A stretch of DNA of 28,993 bases from Ophiocordyceps camponoti-saundersi (nom. inval.) (Eukaryota; Ascomycota; Sordariomycetes; Hypocreales; Ophiocordycipitaceae), in NCBI GenBank assembly GCA_003339415.1, contig PDHQ01000384.1:1-28993 (forward strand). The letters run 5' to 3'. Position numbers and translations under genes: made by a program. Under the pieces are notes generated by a model. The model saw only the letters and a program-made list of their open reading frames with translations, was not told the DNA's origin and made no database searches. Shown here piece after piece: positions 10,110 to 20,480 of this stretch. How positions within the stretch are numbered: the first letter of the stretch is position 1; each line of letters begins with the position of its first letter.

Positions 10110-10740
10110 TACTATAGTTTAGCGCGGGAAGAAGGACACCCCTAGTAAGTATAGTAGATACCTTAGGGGCGTAACTTCTTATTTAACTATAGCTTTTAGA
10201 TAATATAAGGGGTAATCTCTAGCTTTTTAGGGATAAGTTAGATAGTAATTCTCTATAGAGAAAGCGATAAGAAGTCGGATTTCTATATAAAAATAAGAGG
10301 AATAAGGGAAAAGAAGGAGGGAACTATTTTACCGAAAATAGAAAATTATAAAAAAAGTGCATAAATTAGTAATTTATAATATTAAATTCTAGTATTTAAA
10401 ATAAGGTTATAATTCCGTTTAGTAGAGTTTTGCTATAAGTTCTCTTTAAAACTTAACTTACGATTTACGACTTTTAAGATAGCTATAAAAACAAGGTTAA
10501 GGACTAATTATTAGTTAATTCCTTCCTCCCTCGACGGAAACTAATCTATACTATATATCTAGTATCGTAATAATTCCTATCTTATCTTAACCGCCTTTTA
10601 TATTCCCGTTATTATAAACTCTAAAAGGAAAAAAAGGGTTCCGGAACTATTTAATTTAACCGTTTCTATACCCTTTATTCTACCCTAAGTAAGGCTAACG
10701 TATATCTTTCTTTATCGTCTCTGCCACCGCCGCTAAAATA
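10110..10740 (+). repeat. R1 repeat, copy d
   Basis: Fourth R1 copy, closest to copy a at its left end (both have GGGAAGAAGGA, then CCCTA or CCCCTAG, then GGGGCGTAACTTCTTA). TATATAAA lies at 10284-10291; the first motif is degraded (GAACTATTTTACCG from 10321) and the second is AACTATTTAATTTAA at 10645-10659, about 323 bp later. Right of it, on the minus strand, the sequence matches the relic A C-terminal region and keeps TGGCAG, which is RIP-damaged in copy a. The rest of this unit is not recognisable. Confidence 0.72.
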
Positions 10741-12084
10741 TCTATTTATAATATATATATATATTTCCGTATTTATACTTATAAAAAAAAGTATTAAAGA
10801 AATTATATAGGATTTTATAACGTATATTTCGGCATTCTTAACGCCCTGCTATTAAAAATACGACTCGTACGGCTACTAGCACTATTTAGCACGACCCCCC
10901 CCTTATTCTATATAGATTATTATTTTAGGTTAAAATAAGTATAACCGCCCTCCTCCTTTAACGTAGTTATTATTTCTTTTTTAATTTATTAGTTCCCTTA
11001 CTATACTAAAGTTATCTCTTTATAGCCTTTTATATTTTTTTCCCTACGTATATATATAATAGAAAAAAGAAAAGTTAGATAATTTAGTAGAAGAATTAAA
11101 TTATAGCTCTTAGAAAATAAGAGTATATAAGGATAACGTTAATAATAGGTCTAACCTGCCCTATACGTGCTAAATTAAACTCTAACTAGGCTTACTAGCG
11201 CTTGCCTTTATAAGTTATTATAAATAAATAATACTTATCTCTACTTACTTCTCCTACCCTATACTCGCTAAACGCGTAATATATCCTTACTTTCTTTTCT
11301 TTAATATATATATTTAAATATACTTTTAATTCGTTATTTTTTCTTATATAAACTTTAGTTATACTCCCGCCTAGGTATATAATCGCATTTTTTAATAAAT
11401 ATTTCTAAAAATAAACCCCTTAAACCTTCTTACTCGTAGTCTTACGTACTTTACTAACGTTAGCTATATATTATTATCGGGCTTATACTCCTTATAATAT
11501 CTAGTATAAGCTGCTTACTTAGCTATATACGCTTACTTCCCGTAAAACTTAATATACCTTTTTATAAAGTAAAATTAAATATAAATAATACTTAGCGAAA
11601 TAACTAAGAATTACGATTTGTTTTTACTACGATCTTATAATCCCCTTATATCTCTATTAGTATATCCCCTTATATATATATTTTATTACGATTTTACCTA
11701 TAAGTTTTTCTTTTTCTTTATCTTTTCTCCTTATATATATATATACTCTTACGTGCCCGTATATAACGTAAAAGACTTTATTCTATAATATAATCCTCCC
11801 CTACTATATATATTTAGAGCCTATAGCTAGACTCTTTAGCGATTAATAAAACCTATATTAGAGATATATTACTACTAATTAAACCCGGATCTTAGTATAG
11901 ACTAGACTATAACTATAGCCTCTCTTTTAGTAACTTTAACTACTATAAATATATTATAGGAATTACGTACTATAATAATCTAACTATATTCGCAGATCCT
12001 TTATCTTTAAGATTAGTTAAACCCTTGCCTTTACCTAAAGGCTAATAGGACTCGTAGTAAAAGATCGACTACCTTACGGAATAC
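10741..12084. other. Long stretch without a recognised gene
   Basis: Strongly AT-rich sequence with stops in every frame. It contains a poly-C run at 10895-10902 and short TA repeats. Beyond the first few tens of bases, which continue the relic A-like end of R1 copy d, no gene, RNA or known repeat could be recognised. Confidence 0.4.
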
Positions 12085-12480
12085 CGCTCGAACTTTTTAA
12101 CCTAGCGGTAAGGCCTTTTACGAACCTTTCTAGCTACTTACCCTAGTAAGATAGCCGAATACCGAAACTCGGGGGCGTTTAACGACTTTAGATATATACT
12201 CCCTCCTAATTATATTACTCGGTTTCGGGAAAAGCCTAAGACTATTATAATTTCCCTTAATAGTCCCGAAAGCTTTATAAGTAAGATAGAACGTAGAAGT
12301 ATCTTTTACTATTAGTAATTAGTTTTAGGTTAATTATATTACTCCCTATACTTATACCCGTTATAATATAGGAGTAGATACTTATTTCCCTTATAGTCTT
12401 CGTTTCGCTAGAATACGTAGCGAAGCGCCTCGCTCCTATACTTATTCCTATTTCCCCCGTCCCTCTTATTAATATCTAAG
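12085..12480 (+). pseudogene. Short plus-strand coding relic, unknown function
   Basis: From about 12085 to 12315 one plus-strand frame has a stop-free run of more than 60 codons with protein-like composition (EYRNSGAFNDFRYILPPNYI near 12157-12216, then SLNSPESFISKIERRSIFYY ending at TAG TAA). After that a different frame is open to about 12480 (RFARIRSEAPRSYTYSYF), which implies a frameshift or a second gene. No motif is recognised. Confidence 0.35.
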
Positions 12481-13484
12481 TCCGTAAAGCGGGTTCGGTA
12501 CGCAAATATCTAAATATTACGTTAGTTATTTACCTTATTATAAAATTACTTAAAATAATACTAATAGAAACTAAGAATTACTATCTTATCCTTACTAGGA
12601 TTTCTACCTACCTCCTAGCTTTTACTAGTATATACCCCTAACTATTTTACTAAGATTTCGCCTACTATAGTTTTTCTCTTTTCCCTCCTTCTCCGTAGCT
12701 TAGAATCTTTATTTATAATACTAATATTATTATTTACTTAACGTCTCCTTTCCGTAATAATATTTAGTAAACGTAGCTACTATAATATTTATATTATATT
12801 AACTAACTAAGTATTCCTATACCCCTTAAAAAATTCTTTATTAAATTTTCTAACTTTCTCCTTATAGCGCCTTCTCGTCCCCGTCGCCGTTTTCTAAAAA
12901 CGTATAACCGCGATAACGGCACGGTCTTATAAAACCTAACTATATCTAATAAGTCGTTACTCTATTAACCTTTCTATTTTATATATCCGAATATTAAAAT
13001 AAAAGCTAAATATTATAAAAAAAACTCTAAAACTAATATTAAGCTTAAAAAGAATAATACTAAACCCGATATAAAGATAATAAATATTAAGGTTAAAAAA
13101 TAATCTAAACCTATATTTATAAGCTATACTTCTTATTCTCCTTATCTCCCTTCCTTTTTATATTATATACTTACTAATTATAAGCTTTATTTAAAAACTA
13201 GCCTTTTCCGCTTTTTAAAATAACTAATAACTAGTTAGGTTACCTCCGTAATATTACGCTCCTAAGTATTAAGGTTAAAGATATTCCGACTATCTATATT
13301 AAAAAATCTTTAAAAAATAAATTATCTCCTTCTTCTAATAAAAAGCTAGCGTTTAAAAAAGCTAAGCGAAATAGTTTACTTAAAAAAGTAGTTTAGGTGC
13401 TACTATTATAAAACTTTAAAGCTAGCCTTCCCTTTATTATATTATATTTTATAACTATACGCTAATATATATCTTATAAGTAAT
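12481..13484. other. Decayed stretch with Lys-rich frames
   Basis: Mostly AT-rich sequence. Between about 12980 and 13090 a plus-strand frame reads as a Lys-rich run without stops, and another short open segment lies at about 13240-13380. Neither has a recognisable motif. Because the RRP5 relic starts immediately to the right, part of this could be its more degraded upstream portion, but I could not align it with S1 repeats. Confidence 0.35.
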
Positions 13485-14394
13485 AGTAGCGGATACTTAT
13501 AGCGCGTAACTATTAAGTTTAGTAACGGTTACCTTATAGCTAGTAACGTCCGTAAGGTTAAAAAGTATAGCGTATTTATTATTATTAATAACTCGGCTAA
13601 TATTAGCAGCTTATATTATAGTAGTTAGACGGCCGATAATCCGGTTAAGAATATAATTAAATTATATAAAGCGCGGGATATCGTTAAATATAAAATACTT
13701 AATATTAATATATAGAAGCGGAAATTTAGCCTTAGCTTTAACTAATCGCTTTTTAAGATAAAAATAGCGATATAGCTTATCCGTACTTAGATAAGGATAA
13801 TAAAGGTACTGCTCTCGTTAATAGCAATACGGATATAGATAACGTTATCTTAAAATTATAAAAAAGCGATAACTAAGCGACGGAGAATATAAGCGATATA
13901 GAAGGAGAGTAAAATAACGCTAAACTTTAAATTAGCGGCGGCGGTCTTAGGGCGCCTAAGAAAATCTTATAAGCTACTTACTTGCTTTACTTATCTTACT
14001 CTAAACCTAGCTCTAACGAGGAGCCCGGCTTTAGCGGTAAATAGCTAGCGTAACGAAAAAGAAAAAAAAGGCTTTAGTTAAGGTTTATAAGATAATTACG
14101 CTTAACGCGTACGCCCCGTAAACGGCGAGCGATTATAAGCGGCTACTCCTTAGCTAAGCTTAGTTATCGGCGCTATCTATTATATATATATCCTTCTAGA
14201 TATACGTAAGTAAGCTGCCTAAGGCGCGTAAGGTAGCGGGGCGTGCGATTAAAACTATTAGCGTACGGGAAGAGGGCGAGAAGCTAAACGTCTAGGTTAC
14301 CTATCTTAACCTTGTAGTTATATTTCCGGAGGCGGGCGCGATTAATAAGCAGGGTACTCTAGGCGCCCGATATATAAAGGTATCTTTATCTTAA
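13485..14394 (+). pseudogene. RRP5: RRP5-like rRNA biogenesis protein, internal fragment
   Basis: RRP5 is a nucleolar factor with N-terminal S1 RNA-binding repeats and C-terminal HAT repeats that acts in early pre-rRNA processing for both ribosomal subunits. Three blocks match it in the right order. At about 13545-13755 an S1 domain reads VRKVKSYSVFIIINNSANIS, then ADNPVKNIIKLYKARDIVK and KRKFSLSFN. At about 13760-13915 there is an Asp/Asn/Glu-rich linker with SDIEGE. At about 14085-14325 the start of the HAT region reads SDYKRLLLS, then LPKARKVAGRAIKTI and EEGEKLNV, a stop where Trp is expected, and VTYLNL. The blocks lie in three different frames. The shifts fall at or near a T5 run (about 13752) and an A8 run (about 14052), so single-base length changes explain them. 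About eleven in-frame TAA/TAG codons fit RIP of Gln/Trp. Similarity ends near 14330. A housekeeping gene fragment inside a RIP block implies a duplicated copy; the functional gene should be elsewhere. Confidence 0.8.
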
Positions 14395-14419
14395 GACGCT
14401 TAAATAATACGCCCCTATA

Positions 14420-15490
14420 ACTTTTAGATAATTCCCTTTTAGCGATTTTCTATACTGCTATTTGCTATTTATATTTCCTTTCTATACTCTCGCTTACGTT
14501 ACCTTATAACTTTTGTAACGTATTATACTCTATCCCGGGACGTGCTTATTAGCTTTAGCTATTTTAATAAAGTTCGCTACGGTTCTGTCTAATAATTTAG
14601 AAAACCCGCTCTTATTATAAGAATTCCCTATAACGATATAATTAGCGTATCGGTTCCTAAACGCCCCGTATATAATAATATAGTTATAGAACGCCCGGGG
14701 CACCTTATTATTACGATAATAGTAATATCGATTAACTACCTCCTATAACTAGCTACTATAATACCTTATATTTAGTCGCACTACTTAAAAAAGCGAGTAA
14801 TATATATCTAATCCGTATTATTCGGGTTATTAATAATTACCGTAAGAGTTATATTTCTTTTTAGCGGCATAGCTACTACCTAGCTCTCCTAGTCCTATTT
14901 TACCTCGTTATTTCCCGCTTTTCCGAAACGAATTTCTCCTAGACTTACGTTTATCGCATAGTACTTAAGTTTCTCGGCGGAATCTGCCGATATTATTCCT
15001 AGTATATAGTAAAGCTTCCCGTTATATACGCTCTTCGTAATCTACCCGAACGGGGATTCTAGGAAATTTACCGCTATATAAATCTTAGATAATAATATTT
15101 CGTAATCTTAATATAATAATAACCCTCGAGAAATCGTAAAATACTTAAAAAGCGTGCGCGAGGGAAAAAATATTAAATATTACCTATTTCTAATAATAAA
15201 TAGAATAAACTTAATAGAGAGAGGATTTTTTTCCACGCTATATAACTAATTTCTATATTTTATATATATACGGCTTCGATTACTAAGTTATTATATATTT
15301 ATTCCCTTATTATATTTATAAGTTACGATCTCTTCCTTTTAGACACCTCCTCTACTATTTTGCGAGTATTCTTATCTTTTACGCCTAATTCTATATACCG
15401 TCTTTATAGCTATATTACTTTAGATAAACTTCGCTACCTACTTACGTGCTTTTCTTTACCGATTAATTAAAACCTAGGATTATAATACCC
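14420..15490 (-). pseudogene. Family C, copy 1 (unknown protein)
   Basis: First of four copies of one gene. Read on the minus strand, it contains the family's best conserved block at about 14640-14710, FRNRYANYIVIGNSYNKSG, which aligns with FRDRYINYIIIRNPYYKS in copy 3. Upstream of that are the GIIVAS segment, a possible helix-turn-helix-like stretch and an FTIY segment near 15000. Differences between copies fall often at third codon positions (AGA/AGG, TAT/TAC, ATT/ATC), supporting this strand and frame. Copy 1 keeps its 3' part and ends at about 15490 with AAAACCTAGGATTATAA, shared with copy 3; the promoter and Lys-rich start seen in copies 2 and 4 are missing. Many TAA/TAG codons. It directly follows the RRP5 relic. 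Confidence 0.6.
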
Positions 15491-15495
15491 GCGCG

Positions 15496-15720
15496 TTACG
15501 AGAATACTACGAGTAGAAGCATATAGAAATAATATAGTATTTTAAGTCTTATTTAAAAACGTAGTAGAGAACGGTATAGTTTTTATAAGTAGCGAGTATA
15601 AATAATAACGCTATAATCTTACCGCTTAGCTATATACCCTAAACTACTTTATAGCGATCGTTTCCTTTTTAGGATTTTTAGTTATTACTTATAAGACTAA
15701 TACCTACTTTTAAGCTATAA
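15496..15720 (+). pseudogene. Ty1/copia RNase H-like fragment (tentative)
   Basis: A plus-strand frame reads KHIEI at about 15517-15531, an aromatic Y-F pair a few residues on, and about 27 residues later NNNAIILPLS at about 15604-15633. Ty1/copia polyproteins end their RNase H domain with a KHID/EI motif, a following HF pair and an ADI(F/L)TKPL motif at nearly this spacing. Here D and TK of the last motif are not present, so a small deletion or RIP damage is needed. The fragment starts just where family C copy 1 stops, so it may be a truncated retrotransposon inserted next to it. The frame stays partly open beyond 15720. Confidence 0.35.
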
Positions 15721-16449
15721 AGGAAGCACCTTCTAATTTACGTATACGTAATATTTTCTAAGTACGTTATACTTATACGATAATAACGATTAAGGTATAT
15801 ACTATCGCTACGATTCTATTATAAGGTAATAGCAGCACTAATAAAAGTGTTAATATTCCTAATATTATAACTAGGATAATAACTCTACTAGGTCTATATC
15901 GCTAAACTAGGCTCTTAAAGAGGGCTAGCAGCGCTAACTAAGTAAGAGGGATATCTATAAGGTAAGTTATATAATAGATTCCCCTCTAAACCGCTATATA
16001 ATAAGCGATAAAGGACCTATAATAATCGCCGTCGATAGATAAGTTTATAACGCCTTATCTTCTAATACCGAATATAACTCCTTATAAAGGTAAAAATATA
16101 GCGCGCTTATAGTCGAAAGGAAACGCGCTTTACTAAATAGTCGGATAGGCTAATAAATATAACCAAGTCCTGCTAACTATATAATAAGCCTCCTTGCTAG
16201 TTAAACGTATAGCTTCTATATACTAATCGAAACGCTAAATAACGATACTCGAAATATTATCTTAATACCCCGACTATCTCCTTTACTTACCTAGAGACCT
16301 AGCGTATAAAGAGCTAAACTCTTAGAGAGATTTTTAGCATATACCCTATAACGCGATCTAAGAGTATTATATGCGGTAATTTAGTAATAAAACGCGTTCT
16401 TACCTAGCTTATTTAATACCTATAAATAATATACTTTTAAGATTCTTAA
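15721..16449. other. Decayed stretch between family C copies 1 and 2
   Basis: A plus-strand frame continuing from the copia-like fragment is moderately open through parts of this stretch, but without recognisable motifs. No match to the promoter and N-terminal part of family C copies 2 and 4 was seen, so that part of copy 1 is missing or was replaced. Confidence 0.35.
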
Positions 16450-18080
16450 AAGATTCCCCTTTAGGTATTTTTCTTATTATAACTTATTATTTATATTCCT
16501 TTAATATACTCCCCCTTTCGCTACCTTATAACCTTAAGCACTTATAATATATCCCGCTAAGACGCGGCTAGCTGCTCTAAGCCCCTATTTAACGTCTAAA
16601 TAGTTCTTTCTAGGTAATCCGGCAATTTACCCTTATTCTTAATATATAGAGTTTCTATAACGATATAATTAGTATATTAATCCCTAAACTCCCCCGTAAC
16701 CCTAATATAGTTTACGAACGCCTAGTGCACGCTTTTATTACTATATCCGCGGTATTATTTAATTACCTCTCTATAACTAGCTACTATAATCCCCTATATC
16801 TAATTAGGTATCCTAAGAATATTAGCGATATATCTCTTATTTATATTATTCCGGTTATTAAGAGGTATAGTAATACTTAAGTTCCTCTTTATAGGTAAGG
16901 CTATTACCCTCTCCTCGCTATCCTATTTTTTCTTAGTATCTCTCGCTTTCCCCGAATAACTATTTAATAAACTTATATTCGTTATATAATATTTAAGCTT
17001 CGTAGTAGAGTTTGCCGATATCGTTTCTAAGCTATAGAAGATCTCCTCCTCCCTAATAGTCTTCTTAATCCTCCTAAATAGCGATCCTAGGAAATCTATA
17101 TCCGCAAGAGTCTACCTCGCGGATATCTTATAATATCGAGAAAATAATAACTCTTAAGATATAGAAAAATACCTAAAGGGCGGCCGCGAGAACGGAAAAC
17201 TAAAGATTTTACCCTCTCCTTACGATAAATAGAGTAAAGTTAATAACGGGAGTATTTTTCGGGCTATACGACGAATCTCGATACCTCGCGGGATTTAAAA
17301 GAAAACGTAAATTACTACCGCGAGAAAGGAAACGAAAATTTTAATATCTCTATAATAATAAATAAAGTAAACTTAACGAGAGAGGATTCCCTACGCAGTA
17401 TAATAAATATCTTAATTTTTATATATTTATACCTTAAATTATTAATTTCTTACGCTTTTATTCCTTCTCTAACTTTTAAAGTTATAATTTTTTCCTTCTA
17501 AACGCTTTTCCTATATTTTTCTACTATTCTCTATCTATGCTAAAAAAATCTATATAATAACTCTCTAAACTACCTACTTAGAATATACTTCGGTACTTTC
17601 TTATATATAACCTAAACTAACTAATTAGCTTTCGAAACTAGCGGACCTATTACTAATAGTCTAACTAATAAGCTTACTAGATTACTATACTAGTAGTATA
17701 TATTACCGGTACGTACCTGCTATTCGATTTTTTAAGTTTTTTTTTTAGTATTATATTATTTTTCTTCCCTCTCTCTTATAGCTTTAGTGTTTTTTCCTCG
17801 GCTTTCTGCCTTTTTTTTAGCACTAATAGTTTCTCCTTTTCCGGGTCTAGTTTTCCCTATCCCTAGAGGGTATATATTAGGGGTAGTAAAGAGGGTACTA
17901 AGGGCGTATATATAATATATAGAAGTATAGTTTACTACGAGGGTTAGACTATATACCTCCGGAGGGTTAGACGATTCTCCTTTATATATCGACCCTTATT
18001 CCTAATACCTCTATTCCTATATTTCCCCTCTTATTTTAGGTGCGCTAGCCTTATACTAAAATACCTATACTTAGAAAGTA
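16450..18080 (-). pseudogene. Family C, copy 2 (most complete, with promoter region)
   Basis: Minus-strand copy that includes the 5' region. Reading leftward from 18080: TTTAGTATAAGGCTAGCG, then ATATATAAAGGAGAA (TATA-like, about 17975-17985), CTAACCC, a probable start region with ATA where copy 4 has ATG, and a Lys/Glu-rich block (ETISAKKKAE) at about 17790-17850. A 600-bp middle part with an internal duplication follows (about 17160-17280 and 17290-17410 are related). The conserved C-terminal block contains GIIVASYREVIK, then VNYIRVTGEFRD and YTNYIVIE at about 16655-16780. Compared with copies 1 and 3 the DNA identity is only moderate, but the protein blocks align without gaps for long stretches. 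Function is unknown. Confidence 0.62.
17610..18080 (-). repeat. Inverted repeat, left arm (5' part of family C copy 2)
   Basis: The reverse complement of this interval matches 19840-20480. Matching landmarks include AGTATAAGGCTAGCG versus AGTATAAGGCCGGCC, ATATATAAAGG in both, TCTAACCCTC in both, GAAACTATTAGTGCTAAAAA in both, and AGTAATCTAGTAA followed by CTTATTAGTTA in both. The right arm has about 150 bp extra (about 20190-20340). The match extends to 17470 and 20620 at lower quality. Confidence 0.75.
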
Positions 18081-18439
18081 TATATACTAAGGATTAGCCC
18101 GACTTAGGTAGGTAGACGGAATATAGTTTTATTTATCTATTAAGTCTATATCTTAGTATTCTTTCTATCCGCGCTATCTAGTATACCTAATAAATACTTA
18201 TAGATAGTATATATATAAGTAGCTACCTAGCAGGCACTTATATAACCTAGCTAGCGGGCCCCTTCTTCTTCCCCCGTAGCTATATAGCTTAAGCTTAGCC
18301 TCCTTATTATTATACTTATATATATATATTTTACTTCTTCGTTACTTTATTATAGTAATAGTCTCCTTATAAGAGCTATTATAGTATACCTTTACTATTT
18401 AAAACTCTTTATCTTTAGTAATTTCCTTTATTACTATAT

Positions 18440-19700
18440 TCTATTAATATTTATTTTCTATACCCCTCCCTACGCGCCGTTATAACCTTAGCTATCTATT
18501 ATATATCCTGCTAGGACGCGTCTAGTGCCTCTAAGCCTCCGAATAGATATCGAAACCGTTCCCTTCTAAGGAACTAGAGGACTCTAACACGCTCTTATAA
18601 TACGGATTTCTTATAATAATATAATTAATATATCGATCTCTAAAAGCCTTAGTAACCTTAATATATTCGTAAAACGGCTAGGGCACGCTTTTATCCTTAT
18701 ATTCCCCGTATAAATTAACTATATCTTTACGATTAGCTACTATAATCCCTTATATTTAGTTAGATATCCTAAAAAGGCGAGCGATTTATCTCTAATTTAT
18801 AATATCCGGGTTATTAAGAGCTAGGCAAATAGTTATAGCTCTCTTTAACTTTTTAGCTATAACCCTCTCCTCGTCGTCCTATTTTATCTTATTATTTATC
18901 GCTTTTCCCTAAACTATAGCTTAAAATACTTACGTTAGTAGTATACTACTTAAGTATCTCGTTAGAATTCCCCGATACCGTTTATAATATATAGTAAAGA
19001 TTGCCGTTTTAGATACGCTTTCTAATTAGCCTAAATAGGGATCTAGGAAAATCGATAACCCTATAAGTTTTCGATAAAAATATCTTATAATATAGATATA
19101 ACGATAACCCTTAAGATAACGTAAGATACGTAAAAGGCGAGCGCTAGAAAAAAACGAAGATTCTAGCTATTTCTTACGATAAATAGAAAGAAGTTAATAA
19201 AGGGACGATTTTTTTAGGCGGCGCGATAAATCTCGATAACCCTCGGTACGTAGAAGAATACGAGAATTCTAATCGCGAAGAAAAAAAACGAAGATTCTAC
19301 GCCTCTATAATAACGATAAATAAAGTTAAGTTAATAAGAGAGGATTTTTTCACGCAGCGCGACGAATCTTCTAAATTTATACGTTTACGCTTCGAATTAC
19401 TAATCTACGCCGCCTTTATTCCTTTACTAATATCTAAAAGTTACCTTTTCTTACCCCTAAACACCTCCTTTACTATTTTTCTAGTATTTCTATCCTTAAC
19501 CCTTAATTCTATATACCCTCTTTATAGCTTTATTACTTTAGATAAACTTTAGTACTTACTTATATACTTTCTTCTATTAACTAATAAAAACCTAGGATTA
19601 TAACGCCTTTCTTTATTAGCTACCTAATTAGATTACTCCTATAATTTAACTACCCTATAGTTTATACCTTAACCGGCTACGGCTTAAAACTAGTTAGCCT
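18440..19700 (-). pseudogene. Family C, copy 3
   Basis: Minus-strand copy about 2 kb from copy 2, the same spacing as between copies 1 and 2. The conserved C-terminal block lies at about 18590-18700 (YIKVTKAFRDRYINYIIIRN, then PYYKS). Before it is a readable run with KLKRAITICLALNNPDIIN and IARLFRISN, which could be a helix-turn-helix but is not diagnostic. The middle part has two related blocks, about 19140-19250 and 19260-19385, each with AAGATTCTA, ACGATAAATA, AGTTAATAA and a GGATTTTTT or GATTTTTTT tract. It shares the AAAACCTAGGATTATAA word with copy 1. The promoter and Lys-rich start found in copies 2 and 4 are not seen, so it is 5'-truncated or joined head-to-head to copy 4. Confidence 0.6.
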
Positions 19701-19839
19701 ATTTATATAGCTTAACGGTTTAATTTAAAAGTACTATTAAAGCTATATATCGTATTACTATAATAAAGTTATTAGTAAGATAGAGCACCTCTCTTAATAT
19801 TACCTACTTACTAGGTAATATATATAAATATATATATAT

Positions 19840-20480
19840 ATATATATTATATTAGCTAATAGCTTCTAGGTATAGGTACCTTAGTATAAGGCCGGCCTAC
19901 CTAAAATTAGGGGGGAAATATAAGACTAGAAGTACTAGGACTAGAGGTTAATATATAAAGGGGAATTATCTAACCCTCTAAAAGCATACGGTCTAAGTCT
20001 AACCTTTACGGTAAACTATGCCTCTATATATCGTACGCCCCCGTACTTACTTCCCCACCCCTAATATACCCCCTCCGGGGCTAAGAAAAATAGGCCCGGA
20101 AAGGAAGAAACTATTAGTGCTAAAAAAGAAGCAGAAAAGCCTCGGAAAAAACATACTAAAGCCTAAGAATAGAGGAAGGAAAAAATAGCCGTAGAAGTAT
20201 AAATATTAAGAGGGGTCTACGTAACTAGCCCCGCCCGACCTCGCATATAACCTAGCCTAGCTATCCTAGCCTAGACTTAGCATATATATATAATATATAT
20301 ATTAGTGCACCTACCTAATAGCCTATACCTACCTTATATTACTATAGTAAAAATCGAATATTTCGAAAAAGGGTATATACTAATAGTATATACTATTAGC
20401 GAGTAATCTAGTAACCTTATTAGTTAAATTATCAATAATAGGTGCGGTAATCTCGAAAGCTAATTAGTCGGCCGAGGACG
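19840..20480 (+). repeat. Inverted repeat, right arm (5' part of family C copy 4)
   Basis: This is the partner of 17610-18080 in reverse orientation, with about 1.76 kb between the arms that holds family C copy 3. The arm carries a TATA-like ATATATAAAGGGGAA at about 19955-19969, CTAACCC, and a retained ATG at 20018-20020. The arms differ at many RIP-type positions, so the duplication is not recent. Confidence 0.75.
20380..20399. repeat. Perfect 20-bp palindrome
   Basis: CTAATAGTATATACTATTAG is its own reverse complement. The matching region of family C copy 2 (about 17690-17710) has a shorter, imperfect form. Chance is possible in TA-rich DNA, but it sits inside the conserved inverted-repeat arm. 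Confidence 0.6.

Noticed and set aside
2683..10291. R1 copies as LTRs of a retrotransposon
   Set aside because: The TATA-like box and direct repeats suggested LTRs, but the two genes between copies a and b are on opposite strands and no integrase, RT or primer-binding site was seen. R1 also contains the 3' ends of both genes.
12980..13090. Lys-rich frame as a gag or chromatin protein
   Set aside because: RIP enriches AAA/AAT codons, so Lys/Asn-rich runs arise without meaning; no zinc knuckle or other motif is present.
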